From contig CP025776.1 in assembly GCA_002886105.1 (NCBI GenBank), positions 1,178,001-1,242,000 of the forward strand: DNA of 64,000 nucleotides. The letters run 5' to 3'. The position numbers and the translations under genes were made by a program. This DNA is from Enterobacter sp. EA-1. GTDB taxonomy: Bacteria; Pseudomonadota; Gammaproteobacteria; Enterobacterales; Enterobacteriaceae. Under the pieces are notes generated by a model. That model did no database searches, had not been told where the DNA came from, and saw nothing but the letters and a program-made list of their open reading frames with translations. Shown here one piece after another: positions 52,737 to 63,591 of the stretch (the stretch's first letter is position 1; each line of letters starts with the position of its first letter).

Positions 52737-54397
52737 TTACGCTGCCAGTAGCTCTTTCGCATTCGCCAGTGCATTCCTCGGTCACTTCGCTGCCACCCAG
52801 CAAGCGCGCCAGTTCTTGTAAACGGGCACGTTTATCCAGCGGCTGCATATGCGTTTCGGTCATTGCGCCGTCGGTTTCTTTACTGACATAGAAGTGATGA
52901 TGTCCGCAGCCTGCTACCTGCGGCAGGTGAGTCACGCACATTACACTGGGTAGATTCTCCTAACTGACGCAACAGCTTGCCGACCACGGCGGCGGTAGGA
53001 CCGCTAATACCCACATCCACTTCATCGAAAATGAGCGCCGGGGTTTCCATCTTCCGTGCGGTGATCACTGGATTGCCAGTGCAATGCGCGACAGTTCACC
53101 GCCGGAGGCCACTCTTGGCGATGGATTGCAGCGGTTGCCCGGGTTGGTGGTGACACGAAATTCAATGCGGTCGGCACCGTCAGCAGTCAGTGAACGGTCA
53201 TCAAAGGCGACATCAATATCGAACACACCGTGCGGCATAGAGAGAGCGTGCATGCTGTCGGTGATTAACTGACTTAGCTCCTGCGCATATTTCACGCGTT
53301 GGTCATGCAGAAGCCGGGCACTTTCCAGCGCCAGTTGATGGTGCTGGCTGACAGCCAGCGTCAATGTTTCTTGTGAATCCGCCTGATCGTCCAGCAACTG
53401 CTGTTCATTAAGCAGTGACTGGTGGAGCTGTGGCAACTCTTCCGGGCTGATATGGTGTTTGCGGGCAAGTGTGATCTGCCGGGCGATGCGCTGTTCCAGT
53501 TCGTAGAGGCGATTCGGATCGAGATCCGAGGCGGTCGCAGTAGTGGCGTAGCTCATCGCTGGCTTCGCTAATCTGGATTGCGGCTTCTTCCAGCATATCC
53601 AGCACGCCGGAAAGACGTGTATCCATGCCCGCCAGATCCGTCAGTAACTGGCGAGCGGTGTAGAGCTGACTTTGCAGGTTAACGTCTTCGCCATCCGCCG
53701 AGGACATTCAGCGCGTGCTGACTGGTAGAGAGCAGTTGCCCACAGTTCGCCAGACGTTTGTATTCTTCGTCGATTTGCTCAAACTCGCCCGGTTGCGGGT
53801 TAAATTCATTCAGTTCTTTTAGTTGATAGTGCAACAGCTCTGCGCAGGCTGTACGTTCGGCTCTGCTGCTGGTGCTGCGCCAGTTCACGGCAGCTCTGAT
53901 GCCGGGCGCGGTAGTTCTCCGCCATTTGCAAAGTGAGCGCATACTCACCGGCATAGCCGTCGAGCAGGGTTTTCTGGTGTTCGGGCTTGATCAGCAACTG
54001 GTGTGCGTGCTGCCCGTGGATTTGGATGAGGAGCTGGCCCAGTTCGCGTAACTGAGAGAGGGGCACCGCCGTACCGTTGATAAAACCGCGGGAGCGCCCG
54101 TCGCTGCTGATGACGCGGCGAAGTAAACACTCACGCCCATCTTCGAGTTGGTTCTCTTCCAGCCAGCGCGTTGAGCCGCGGGTGTGTCTTTCAGCGCAAA
54201 GCGGGCGCACAGATCGGCGCGGGGCGAGCCTGCACGCACCATGTCGGCGTCGGCCGCCCGAGGCACAGCCCGAGCGCGTCAATGGCAATGGATTTACCCG
54301 CCCCGGTTTCGCCGGTAATAGCCGTCATCCCGCTGTGAAAATCGATCTCAAGCTCACGAACGATAGCAAAATTACTGATGGTCAGTTGTGCCAACAT
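52737..54397 (-). CDS. recN: DNA repair protein RecN
   Basis: SMC-like ATPase for double-strand break repair. Walker [14 protein letters not shown] in the N terminus, coiled coils in the middle, signature [15 protein letters not shown] and Walker [14 protein letters not shown] in the C-terminal part; end NAKELLAA at 52737. About 553 residues over roughly nine breaks; 1661 nt here against 1662 in E. coli. Two LexA boxes lie directly upstream. Confidence 0.94.
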
Positions 54398-54425
54398 GGT
54401 TGCTTTCCTGTATGAAAAACCATAA

Positions 54426-54463
54426 CTGTGTTTTCGTACAGTATAAACTGGTTTTATATACAG
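54426..54463 (-). promoter_or_regulatory. Two LexA (SOS) boxes before recN
   Basis: CTGTATATAAAACCAG (minus strand, 54448-54463) and CTGTACGAAAACACAG (54426-54441) both fit CTGT-N8-ACAG closely, the first ending CCAG. The arrangement equals that of E. coli recN, one of the most strongly induced SOS genes. Confidence 0.85.
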
Positions 54464-54484
54464 TAAAGCGTTGTGTGGTGATTT

Positions 54485-55354
54485 TCAGAACAATTTTTCG
54501 ACCAGCCGAGCTTCGAGCTTAATGTATTGAAATAACTGTAATCTTTAGGTGGATTAAGTTCAAATGATAGTCGCAGCGGCGGATTAGCACATCTTCGCCT
54601 TCCTGAATTGGCAGGGCGATTTGGCTGTCGCAACTGACTTCCAGATCGCTGCGTCGATGCGAGAAACGCAGGCGGATGGTGCTGCTGCTGTTGATGACCA
54701 GCGGGCGTGCCGACAGCGTATGCGGGAACATCGGCACCAGTGTGATGGCGTCCAGCGACGGCGTCAGAATCGGTCCGCCTGCAGAAAGCGAATAGGCGGT
54801 GGAGCCGGTTGGCGTCGAGATAATCAGCCCGTCGGAACGCTGAGAAAACGCAAAAACTTCGTCAATATAGACTTCGAATTCGATCATATGGGCCACTTTG
54901 CCCGGGTGCAGCACCACTTCATTAATGGCGGTACTGATGCGCTTCTGGCACTCCTGCTGGCAGACCTGCACTTCCAGCAGAAAGCGTTTTTCGGCGATAT
55001 AATGGCCTTCCAGCACATCCGCCAGCTGCTGCTGGGCGTTATCCGGGTCGAGGTCGGTGAGAAAACCGAGATTGCCGCGGTTAATGCCGATAACATTGAT
55101 ATCATAACGGGCGAGGGTGCGCGCCGCGCCTAGCATCGCCGCCGACCACCACTGCCAGATCGCCATACTGACCAATTTCCGCCAGCGTGCCGGTTCGCAC
55201 ATTTTTGAGCTGCAGTTCCTCGGGCAATCTGTTGTTCAACAATGACGTCGTAGCCTTTTGCGCTGAGCCAGCGATAAAGCATTTCATGTGTGGTCAGTGC
55301 GGTAGGGTGCCGTGGGTGCCCGACAATACCAATACACTTGAAATGGTGGGTCAT
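54485..55354 (-). CDS. nadK: NAD kinase
   Basis: Phosphorylates NAD to [24 protein letters not shown] at 55354; motif VVVGGDGNMLGAART (after the break near 55130) with the catalytic [37 protein letters not shown]; end LGWSKKLF at 54485. About 290 residues. Breaks near 55225, 55130, 54545 and 54500. Divergent from grpE as in E. coli. Confidence 0.94.
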
Positions 55355-55402
55355 GTTCTGCGGTCCTTGTGGCGAATGAATGATGACAATCTGTCACGTT
55401 CC

Positions 55403-55433
55403 CTTGAATCCCGGAAACTGATCCCCCATAATA
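55403..55433 (+). promoter_or_regulatory. Sigma-32 heat-shock promoter of grpE
   Basis: CTTGAAT at 55403-55409 and CCCCATAA around 55424-55431 are the -35 and -10 elements of an RpoH promoter, with the expected spacing, 45 bp before the start codon at 55476. Confidence 0.75.
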
Positions 55434-55475
55434 AGCCGGGTTAGCGAGATGAATGCAAAAAACGCGGAGAAATTC

Positions 55476-56072
55476 ATGAGTAGTAAAGAACAGAAAACGC
55501 CTGACGGGCAAGCCCCGGAAGAAATTATCATGGAACAGCACGATGATGTTGAGGCCGTTGTTGAGTCTGACGATTCTGCTGAGCAGGTGGATCCGCGCGA
55601 TGAGAAAATTGCGAATCTTGAAACGCAATTAGCTGAAGCGCAAAACCGTGAGCGCGAAGCCGTTTTACGCATCAAAGCGGAAATGGAAAACCTGCGCCGC
55701 CGTACCGAACAGGACGTTGAGAAAGCGCATAAGTTTGCGCTGGAAAAATTCATCAACGAATTGCTGCCGGTTGTCGACAGCACTGGATCGCGCGCTGGAA
55801 GTGGCGGACAAAAACAACGCGGACATGGCGCCGATGGTTGAAGGTATCGAATTGACGCTGAAGTCCATGCTGGACGTGGTGAAAAAATTCGGTGTGGAAG
55901 TGATTGCTGACACCAATGTTCCGCTGGATCCGAACGTGCATCAGGCCATTGCGATGGTCGAGTCTGATGAAGTGGACGCCGGGAAAGTGCTGGGCGTAAT
56001 GCAAAAGGCTATACCCTGAATGGTCGTACCATTCGTGCAGCGATGGTCACTGTGGCGAAAGCGAAGGCATAA
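55476..56072 (+). CDS. grpE: Nucleotide exchange factor GrpE
   Basis: Releases ADP from DnaK. Start [16 protein letters not shown] at 55476 (with GGAG before it) agrees with E. coli; an in-frame ATG at 55449 is less likely. Long coiled coil [15 protein letters not shown], then [14 protein letters not shown]-like stretch, [21 protein letters not shown] and [16 protein letters not shown]. About 198 residues; breaks near 55783 and 56005. Confidence 0.95.
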
Positions 56073-56088
56073 TCTTCGCCAGCCAATG

Positions 56089-56116
56089 AACCCTCTCCCC
56101 GGAGAGGGTTTTTTTC
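56089..56116. terminator. Terminator between grpE and yfjD
   Basis: CCCTCTCC (56091-56098) pairs with GGAGAGGG (56101-56108), followed by seven T. It ends grpE; the inverted form can also serve the convergent yfjD. Confidence 0.8.
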
Positions 56117-56131
56117 ATCTGCGTTACTCGG

Positions 56132-57414
56132 TTACGCTTTCCGCAGGGCTTTCACCGGGATCACTTTCACCTGTTTGATCATATTGTCCTGTACGTCGAG
56201 AATATCGATATCGTACTGCTCAATACGCACGCGCGTACCGATGGCGGGGATCTCTTCCAGTGCTTCCAGCAGCATGCCATTTATGGTTCGGGCTTCCTCT
56301 TCCGGTAGCCGCCAGTTAAAGGCTTTGTTCAGTTCGCGCACGCTGGCGCCGCCTTCGATAATCACCGAGCCGTCATTCTGCGGCGTGGCTTCGTCTGCGA
56401 GCGCTGGCGACATGGAGGTGGTGAAGTCTCCGACAATCTCTTCGAGAATATCTTCTACCGTGATTAGCCCCTCGGATATCGCCATATTCGTCGACCACCA
56501 GACCGACTTTCTTTTTTATTACGCTGGAATTTCACCAGTTGCACGCTGAGCGGCGTGCCTTCCGGTACGTAGTAGATTTCGTCGGCGGCGCGCAGCATCA
56601 CCTCTTTGGTGAACTCTTTTTTCTCGGTCATCAGGCGATAGGCTTCGCGCACGCGCAGCATACTGATTGCATCGTCCAGCGAGTCGCGATACAGCACAAT
56701 ACGACCGTGTGGCGAGTGCGTGAGCTGGCGGACAATGGATTTCCAGTCATCATTAATGTCGATACCGACAATGTCGTTGCGCGGCACCATAATGTCGTTA
56801 ACGCTGACCTTTTCCAGATCGAGCACCGACAGCAGCATGTCCTGATTGCGACGGGAGATTTGCGAACGCGATTCGTTGACGATGGTGCGCAGTTCGTCTT
56901 TGCTGAGCGCGCCGCTGACCACCACATCGGCTTTGATCCCCACCATGCGCATTAAAATGCGGGTGACACCGTTGAGCAGCCAGACCAGCGGCAGCATGAT
57001 CACTTGCAACGGGGCCAGTAGAAAGCTGCTCGGAAAGGCGACCTTCTCCGGGTAGAGGGCGGCGATGGTTTTGGGCAGCACCTCGGCAAACACCAGCACC
57101 ACGAAGGTCAGTACGCCGGTGGCGATAGCGACGCCAGCGTTGCCGTACAGACGCATACCGACAATGGTGCCGATAGCTGAAGCGAGAATATTGACCAAAG
57201 TTGTTACCAATCAGCACCGGAGGCTTATCAGGCGGTCAGGTTTGCGCAGCAGCTTTTCAACGCGGCGGGCCGCGCGATTACCCTGCTTTGCCAGATGGCG
57301 CAGGCGATAGCGGTTGAGCGTCATCATCCCGGTTTCAGAACCGGAAAAATACGCCGAAACCACGACCATAATGACCAACGTGATGATCAGTGTCGTGGTG
57401 GAGATGTGTTCCAG
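56132..57414 (-). CDS. yfjD: CorB/HlyC-type CNNM transporter-associated protein YfjD
   Basis: Membrane protein of the CNNM/CorC family, linked to magnesium or cobalt handling. Three or four N-terminal helices (TLIITLVIMVVVSAYFSGSE), the CNNM motif VFAEVLPKTIAALYPE, then a CBS pair (VNDIMVPRNDIVGID, VDEYGDIRGLITVEDI) and the CorC C-terminal domain. The start is a CTG at 57414: AAAGGAG lies six bases before it, the next codons match the N terminus EHISTTTL of the E. coli protein, and no ATG fits. Breaks near 57200, 56520 and 56475. About 427 residues. Confidence 0.9.
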
Positions 57415-57430
57415 GGGGAACTCCTTTGTT

Positions 57431-58224
57431 TTAGCTCAGAAACTCTTGCAGGACGCGGCTGCCGAAATAGGCCAGCGTTAAGATCCCCCGCGCCCGCGAC
57501 ATTGAACCAGACGACGCGGCGACCGCGCCAGCCTTCATGGTAGTGGCCCCACAGCAAAACGATATAGACAAACCCGGTGGCGATGATAGAGAGCACCGCT
57601 TTGTCGATATTGTCCATGCTGAACAGGTTTTTCATAAAGAATAGCCCGGTGCACAGTGTCAGAGTCAGTAACACCACACCGACCTGAGTGATATGAAACA
57701 TCTTGCGTTCAATTACCATCAGTGGCGGCATTTCGCTGCTAAACGCCAGCCGTTTGTTCTTAAGCTGATAGTCAATCCACGCCAGTTGCAGAGCGTACAT
57801 TGCGGCAATGATTAAGGTGGCGTAGGCGAAAAGGGATAAACCAATATGCACCATCATGCCGGGCGTCGCTTCCAGATGGGTGATGTATTCATTAGGGACA
57901 AAAATAGCGAAAGCGAGGTTGATCAATGCAAAGGTGTAAACGATGGGCAACAGTAACCAGCCGCGGTTTTTAGACGCCACAATGGTCATAACGGTGCAGA
58001 TCATCAGACTGACCAGCGAGCCCACGTTTAATAAGCTGAGGTTTTGCCCACCGTCATCGGGAAAATGCGTTCTTTCCAGCCCAAAACCGTGGAAAATCAG
58101 GGCAATCACTGCTGAAAGAATGGCCATTCTGCGCCAGCCGCTGTTTTTTTGCAGCAGGCCGAGGAACGATCAGCGCAATGCTGATGGAATAGGCAACAAG
58201 AGCGATCAGAGCGAAAACGGGCAT
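57431..58224 (-). CDS. ypjD: Inner-membrane cytochrome c assembly-like protein YpjD
   Basis: Eight-helix membrane protein of the CcmC/CcsA-type cytochrome assembly family. MPVFALIALVAYSISIALIV, NVGSLVSLMICTVMTIVAS, PNEYITHLEATPGMMVHIGLSLFAYATL, KMFHITQVGVVLLTLTLCTGLFF and WGHYHEGWRGRRVVWFN with conserved histidines. About 263 residues, 794 nt against 792. Breaks near 58165, 58090 and 57490. Divergent from ffh. Confidence 0.93.
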
Positions 58225-58391
58225 ATGGGTGTCGGCAGTTGACTGAAGAAGAAAGGAAAACAGTATAGCGTCACGGGACGTTGGCTCCAACAGTTGCATC
58301 ACATACAGGAGCGGGACGTTCATGTTATACTGCGGAATATTTTTGTAATGCGTCGCCCGGCGGCCAATCGTATCACCTCAGGCGAGAGACC

Positions 58392-59755
58392 ATGTTTGAT
58401 AATTTAACCGATCGTTTGTCGCGCACCCTGCGCAATATCAGTGGCCGTGGGCGCCTCACTGAAGACAACATCAAAGATACCCTGCGCGAAGTGCGTATGG
58501 CGCTGCTGGAAGCGGACGTTGCGCTGCCGGTCGTGCGTGACTTTATCAACCGCGTGAAAGAAAAAAGCGGTTGGTCATGAAGTGAATAAGAGTCTGACCC
58601 CGGGTCAGGAGTTCGTCAAAATCGTGCGCAACGAGTTGGTTGCGGCGATGGGCGAAGAGAATCAAAGCCTGAACCTTGCCGCGCAACCGCCAGCCGTCGT
58701 GCTGATGGCGGGTTTGCAGGGGGCAGGTAAAACCACCAGCGTGGGTAAACTCGGTAAGTTCCTGCGTGAAAAGCACAAGAAAAAGGTGATGGTGGTTTCC
58801 GCGGACGTTTATCGCCCGGCGGCAATCAAACAGCTGGAAACGCTGGCTGAGCAGGTAGGGGTGGAGTTCTTTCCGTCTGACGTTGCGCAAAAGCCAGTGG
58901 ATATCGTTAATGCGGCGCTGAAAGAAGCGAAGCTGAAGTTCTTCGACGTACTGCTGGTGGATACCGCCGGTCGTTTGCACGTTGACGAAGCGATGATGGA
59001 TGAGATCAAACAGGTTCACGCGGCGATTAAACCGGTGGAAACTCTGTTTGTGGTCGATGCCATGACCGGTCAGGATGCGGCAAATACGGCGAAAGCCTTT
59101 AATGAAGCGCTGCCGCTGACGGGGGTTGTGCTGACTAAAGTCGATGGTGATGCCCGCGGTGGTGCGGCGCTGTCGATTCGTCATATCACCGGCAAACCGA
59201 TCAAGTTCCTCGGTGTTGGCGAGAAGACCGAAGCGCTGGAGCCGTTCCATCCGGATCGTATTGCTTCCCGTATTCTCGGCATGGGCGATGTGCTGTCGCT
59301 GATCGAAGATATCGAGAGCAAAGTTGACCGCGCGCAGGCGGAGAAGCTGGCAAATAAACTGAAGAAAGGCGACGGTTTTGATTTGACCGATTTCCTTGAG
59401 CAGTTGCGCCAGATGAAAAACATGGGCGGTATGGCGAGCCTGATGGGCAAGCTGCCGGGCATGGGGGCAAATCCCGGATAACGTTAAAGCGCAGATGGAT
59501 GACAAAGTGCTGGTGCGCATGGAGGCGATTATTAACTCCATGACGCTGGAAAGAGCGCGCCAACCCGGACATTATCAAAGGCTCCCGTAAACGCCGCATC
59601 GCCGCAGGTTGTGGTATGCAGGTGCAGGATGTAAACCGTCTGCTCAAACAATTCGACGACATGCAGCGCATGATGAAGAAGATGAAGAAGGGCGGGATGG
59701 CGAAGATGATGCGTGGGATGAAGGGATGATGCCACGAGGCTTCCCCGGTAGATAA
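58392..59755 (+). CDS. ffh: Signal recognition particle protein Ffh
   Basis: GTPase of the SRP with 4.5S RNA; targets membrane proteins. N domain [19 protein letters not shown] domain with P-loop [35 protein letters not shown] domain rich in methionine ([18 protein letters not shown] and the C-terminal [17 protein letters not shown]). About 453 residues, 1364 nt here against 1362. Breaks near 58575, 59470 and 59550. Confidence 0.96.
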
Positions 59756-59948
59756 TATCGGGCTACCTTATTTGCCATTTTGATGCCGGGGTGTGCTCAA
59801 AATGCTCACGTACTGCGTGTACGCTCCGGTAACTGCGCATACGCCGATGTCAAATTGGCTGCAACGCCGACGGCCTCAGACCCCACAGTTTCGTAACTGT
59901 CGATTGCTTTTTAGCAAAAAATGAGTAAAATTTTCGGGCTTTTAATAT

Positions 59949-59987
59949 GACACCGGGCTCCGTTCCTCGATGGGGCCTGGTGTTTTA
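59949..59987 (+). terminator. Hairpin in the rpsP leader (terminator or attenuator)
   Basis: ACACCGGGCTCC (59950-59961) can pair with GGGGCCTGGTGT (59972-59983) and is followed by TTTTATT. It lies between ffh and rpsP, 20 bp before the rpsP ribosome-binding site; it may end ffh transcripts or attenuate the ribosomal operon. The 200 bp from 59756 to 59948 hold no gene. Confidence 0.65.
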
Positions 59988-60005
59988 TTCACACAAGAGG
60001 ATGTT

Positions 60006-60253
60006 ATGGTAACTATTCGTTTAGCACGTCACGGCGCTAAAAAGCGTCCGTTCTACCGGTTGTTGTCACCGACAGCCGTAATGCACGCAACGGTCGCTTC
60101 ATTGAGCGCGTTGGTTTCTTCAACCCGATCGCTTCCGAGAAAGAAGAAGGCACCCGCACCGGATCTGGATCGTATTCAGCACTGGGTTGGCCGGGCGCTA
60201 CCGTTTCCGATCGCGTTTCCGCGCTGATCAAAGAAGCACAGAAAGCAGCTTAA
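60006..60253 (+). CDS. rpsP: Ribosomal protein bS16
   Basis: Small-subunit protein. [17 protein letters not shown], then after the break near 60058 [41 protein letters not shown] and [15 protein letters not shown]. 82 residues, 248 nt here against 249. AAGAGG before 60006 is the ribosome-binding site. Heads the operon rpsP-rimM-trmD-rplS. Confidence 0.96.
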
Positions 60254-60271
60254 TCTGTCACGGTGGTCATG

Positions 60272-60819
60272 ATGAGCAAGCAACAAACCGCATCAGTCCC
60301 TGTTGAGCCAATTATCGTTGGCAAACTGGGTTCTTCTTACGGAATTCGTGGTTGGCTCAGAGTGTTTTCCTCCACCGAAGACGCCGAAAGCATTTTTGAC
60401 TATCAGCCTGGTTTATCCAGAAAGCGGGTCAGTGGCAGTGCATTGAGCTGGAAAGCTGGCGCTACCACAATCAGGATATCGTCATCAAACTGAAAGGTGT
60501 TGATGACAGAGATGCGGCGAATCTGCTGACTAATTGTGAAATTGTCGTTGATTCCACGCAGTTGCCGGAACTGGAAGAGGGTGACTATTACTGGAAAGAC
60601 CTTATGGGTTGCCGGTGGTGACTACTGAAGGTTACAGCCTCGGTAAAGTCGTCGATATGATGGAAACCGGGTCGAATGACGTTCTCGTCATCAAAGCAAA
60701 CCTGAAAGATGCATTTGGTATCAAGGAGCGGTTGGTTCCGTTCCTCGATGGGCAGGTTATCAAGAAAGTCGATCTCACTACTCAAACCATTGGAAGTAGA
60801 TTGGGATCCTGGTTTTTAA
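60272..60819 (+). CDS. rimM: Ribosome maturation factor RimM
   Basis: Needed for 30S maturation, binds uS19. Start [13 protein letters not shown] at 60272; [77 protein letters not shown] and end VDWDPGF. 182 residues, 548 nt here against 549. Breaks near 60410, 60610 and 60795. Confidence 0.95.
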
Positions 60820-60849
60820 ACCTCCGGATATACGGTAAAAGACGGCGCT

Positions 60850-61622
60850 ATGTGGATTGGCATAATTAGCCTGTTTCCTGAAATGTTCCGCGCGATTACC
60901 GACTACGGGGTAACTGGCCGGGCAGTAAAAAATGGCCTGCTGAGCATCCAGAGCTGGAGTCCGCGTGACTTTGCTCATGATCGGCACCGTACCGTGGACG
61001 ATCGTCCTTACGGCGGCGGACCGGGGATGCTAATGATGGTGAACCCTTTGCGGGACGCTATTCATGCAGCAAAAACCGCGGCGGGTGAAGGCGCCAAAGT
61101 GATTTATCTGTCGCCTCAGGGACGCAAGCTTGATCAAGCGGGCGTGAGCGAACTGGCTACCAATCAGAAACTGATTCTGGTGTGCGGTCGCTACGAAGGG
61201 ATAGATGAGCGCGTAATTCAAACCGAGATTGACGAAGAATGGTCTATCGGCGATTACGTTCTCAGCGGTGGTGAGTTACCAGCGATGACGCTGATTGACT
61301 CGGTTTCCCGGTTTATTCCGGGGGTACTGGGACATGAGGCTTCCAGCAACGGAAGATTCCTTTGCTGATGGGTTGCTGGACTGTCCACACTATACCCGAC
61401 CTGAAGTGTTAGAAGGGATGGACGTACCGGCGGTGTTACTGTCGGGGAACCATGCTGAGATACGTCGCTGGCGTTTGAAACAGTCGCTGGGCCGCACCGG
61501 CTTAGAAGACCTGAACTTCTGGAAAACTGGCTCTGACTGAAGAGCAAGCAAGGTTGCTGGCGGAGTTCCAAAGCGAACACGCAAAACAGCAACTGCAACA
61601 GAAACATGATGGGACGGCGTAA
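60850..61622 (+). CDS. trmD: tRNA (guanine-37-N1)-methyltransferase
   Basis: Methylates G37 of tRNAs using [39 protein letters not shown], knot motif [28 protein letters not shown] and the catalytic aspartate region DCPHYTRPE. About 255 residues; breaks near 61345, 61505 and 61530. Confidence 0.95.
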
Positions 61623-61659
61623 GCCCCCAATATCAGTTTACCCAGGGATAAGAGATTAA

Positions 61660-62010
<351 letters not shown>

Positions 62011-62050
62011 GGATCGCTTTCGCGACATCCGAAAAGTTAGTGTAAAACAA

Positions 62051-62079
62051 GGGGTTGGCGTAATGCCAGCCCCTTTTTT
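62051..62079 (+). terminator. Terminator of the rpsP operon
   Basis: GGGGTTGGC (62051-62059) pairs with GCCAGCCCC (62065-62073), then six T. Prophage DNA begins somewhere between here and 62189. Confidence 0.85.
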
Positions 62080-62142
62080 AATATTGGCGATGGCGGCAGA
62101 ATGGCGGCAGAGGATCGCCAGTGGCGGCACTGAATGGCAGCC

Positions 62143-62166
62143 AAAAAAAAGCCTGCTTGCGCAGGC
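62143..62166 (-). terminator. Terminator of the second prophage's late operon (after ogr)
   Basis: GCCTGC (62151-62156) and GCAGGC (62161-62166) form a stem around TTGC; eight A at 62143-62150 give the U tract on the minus strand, behind ogr. Confidence 0.75.
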
Positions 62167-62188
62167 TTTGGGAGGGATATTGCCGGTA

Positions 62189-62375
62189 TTATCGCACGCC
62201 GTGGGGCGGCTTCGTCGCGCCAGACGGACAATGTAGCGCGCCAGCGATTCGTGGGTGACGAAGGTGCAGCCGCAGTTGATGTTCTGGCACTGGTGGTAGC
62301 GTTCTTTGGTTTCGGTACTGAGATAGCGGCTCGAACGCGCATGAGCCGCTTCCGGCATAACGGGCAATGCATCAT
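62189..62375 (-). CDS. ogr: Ogr late activator of the second prophage
   Basis: P2 Ogr-type zinc-finger protein. MMHCPLC at 62375 with the first CxxC, then ARSSRYLSTETKERYHQC, NINCGCTFVTHESLARYIV. After breaks near 62355 and 62215 it ends PHGVR at 62189, about 62 residues. Closer to P2 Ogr than the paralogue at 27474. Longer literal frames run through the rplS antisense and are not believed. Confidence 0.8.
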
Positions 62376-62460
62376 TTTGTGATTTCTCCAGCGTGTTTAT
62401 GCCAGTAATAATAAACTTTAAACTTGCAAATGCAAGTCAATAGTTGCATTTGACTCTTCG

Positions 62461-63591
62461 TTATTCCTCGGGTTTTGAATTCATACGCCACTTTACTGAC
62501 GTCGATTTCCAGCTCCAGTTTGGTGATAAACCCTTTATTATCAAGTGCGTGAGTGACTTTTGATGACCCATGGCGTGTTGTTGATGACATCTTTAAAGCC
62601 AGACAGACGGATGGGGGTTTCCGGGGCGATATCGCCGCGCCCTTGCGCAAGCACCAGCGTAAATTTCGCCGCCGTGCGCTGAAGCTCCTTCCACGCCGCG
62701 TCGGCCGCGGGTCGCTTCGTCTTTCGAGGCGTACAGCGTCGGCAGAATATAGACATTCTCTGCCGAGCCGGCGGTGTAGTTCGTCACCTCTTGCTTGCTC
62801 TCTTCTTTGCGCTTCATCGCCACTTGTTTCGTTTGCTTCTGCGGCGTTTTGGTATCCTGCCAGTGCGCAACCACGCCGCCGTACGCCGCGCGGTCTGCAA
62901 GGTCAAAGGTGTGCGTATCGCCATCGCCACGGCTGATGGTTACCGGCGTAACCGCTTTGCCGTTGCGCACGCATTTGCCCGGCACCAGAAAAATCAGCGT
63001 CCCCTTTTTCACGGCGATTTCAGCACCGTTGCGGATCGCCAGCCGGGTCAGAAACCCAATGTCGCTCTCCTTCGACTGGTCGATATGCGCAATCTTAATC
63101 CCCGCCAGCTCCGCCGCAACGCTGGCTTTTTAGCTTATTACGCGTGGCGATGTTTTCAACAATCGCGCCAAGCGTCGTGTCATGCCACGAGCCCTCTTTG
63201 GCGGTGTTCATCCCTTCACGAAAATCCACGCTACGCCCGGAAATCACCAACTGGTCCGGCGTGCCACGGTGCGTCACACCGGTCGATGGTGAAACTGCCC
63301 ATATCGGTCGGATTCTCGCCCGGCGACCCAGACTGACGCCCACCACCGCGCTGCGCGCCGGCATGGCAATATTCCCGTCAGCATCATCCAGCGTCAGCGT
63401 CAGCGTATCGGCTTCGAAACCGCGATTGTCCGTCACGGTCAGTGAAATCAGGCGCCCGGCGATATTTTGGGTGATGTCTTTGTCGACCTCCGTTGCGGCC
63501 TCGGGTCGTCACTTGCGGGTTTGGCGAGCAGCTTCAGCGCATAGAGGGGCGTATCCGCCTGCGTCAGATCATTTGCCAGTGCATCAATCAT
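62461..63591 (-). CDS. D: P2 gpD-type tail/late control protein
   Basis: Baseplate hub protein related to the N-terminal part of VgrG. MIDALANDLTQADTPLY at 63591; GRLISLTVTDNRGFEADTLTLTLDDADG, RGTPDQLVISGRSVDFREGMN, SWHDTTLGAIVENIATR, AHIDQSKESDIGFLTRLA and KFTLVLAQGRGDIAPETPI. With one base restored near 62479 the end reads ENSKPEE at 62461. About 376 residues; breaks near 63510, 63290, 63130 and 62710. Overlaps U by eight bases. Confidence 0.85.

Noticed and set aside
58546-59541. Long minus-strand ORF (331 codons) opposite ffh
   Set aside because: It is the antisense shadow of ffh, a certain gene; no ribosome-binding site or domain.
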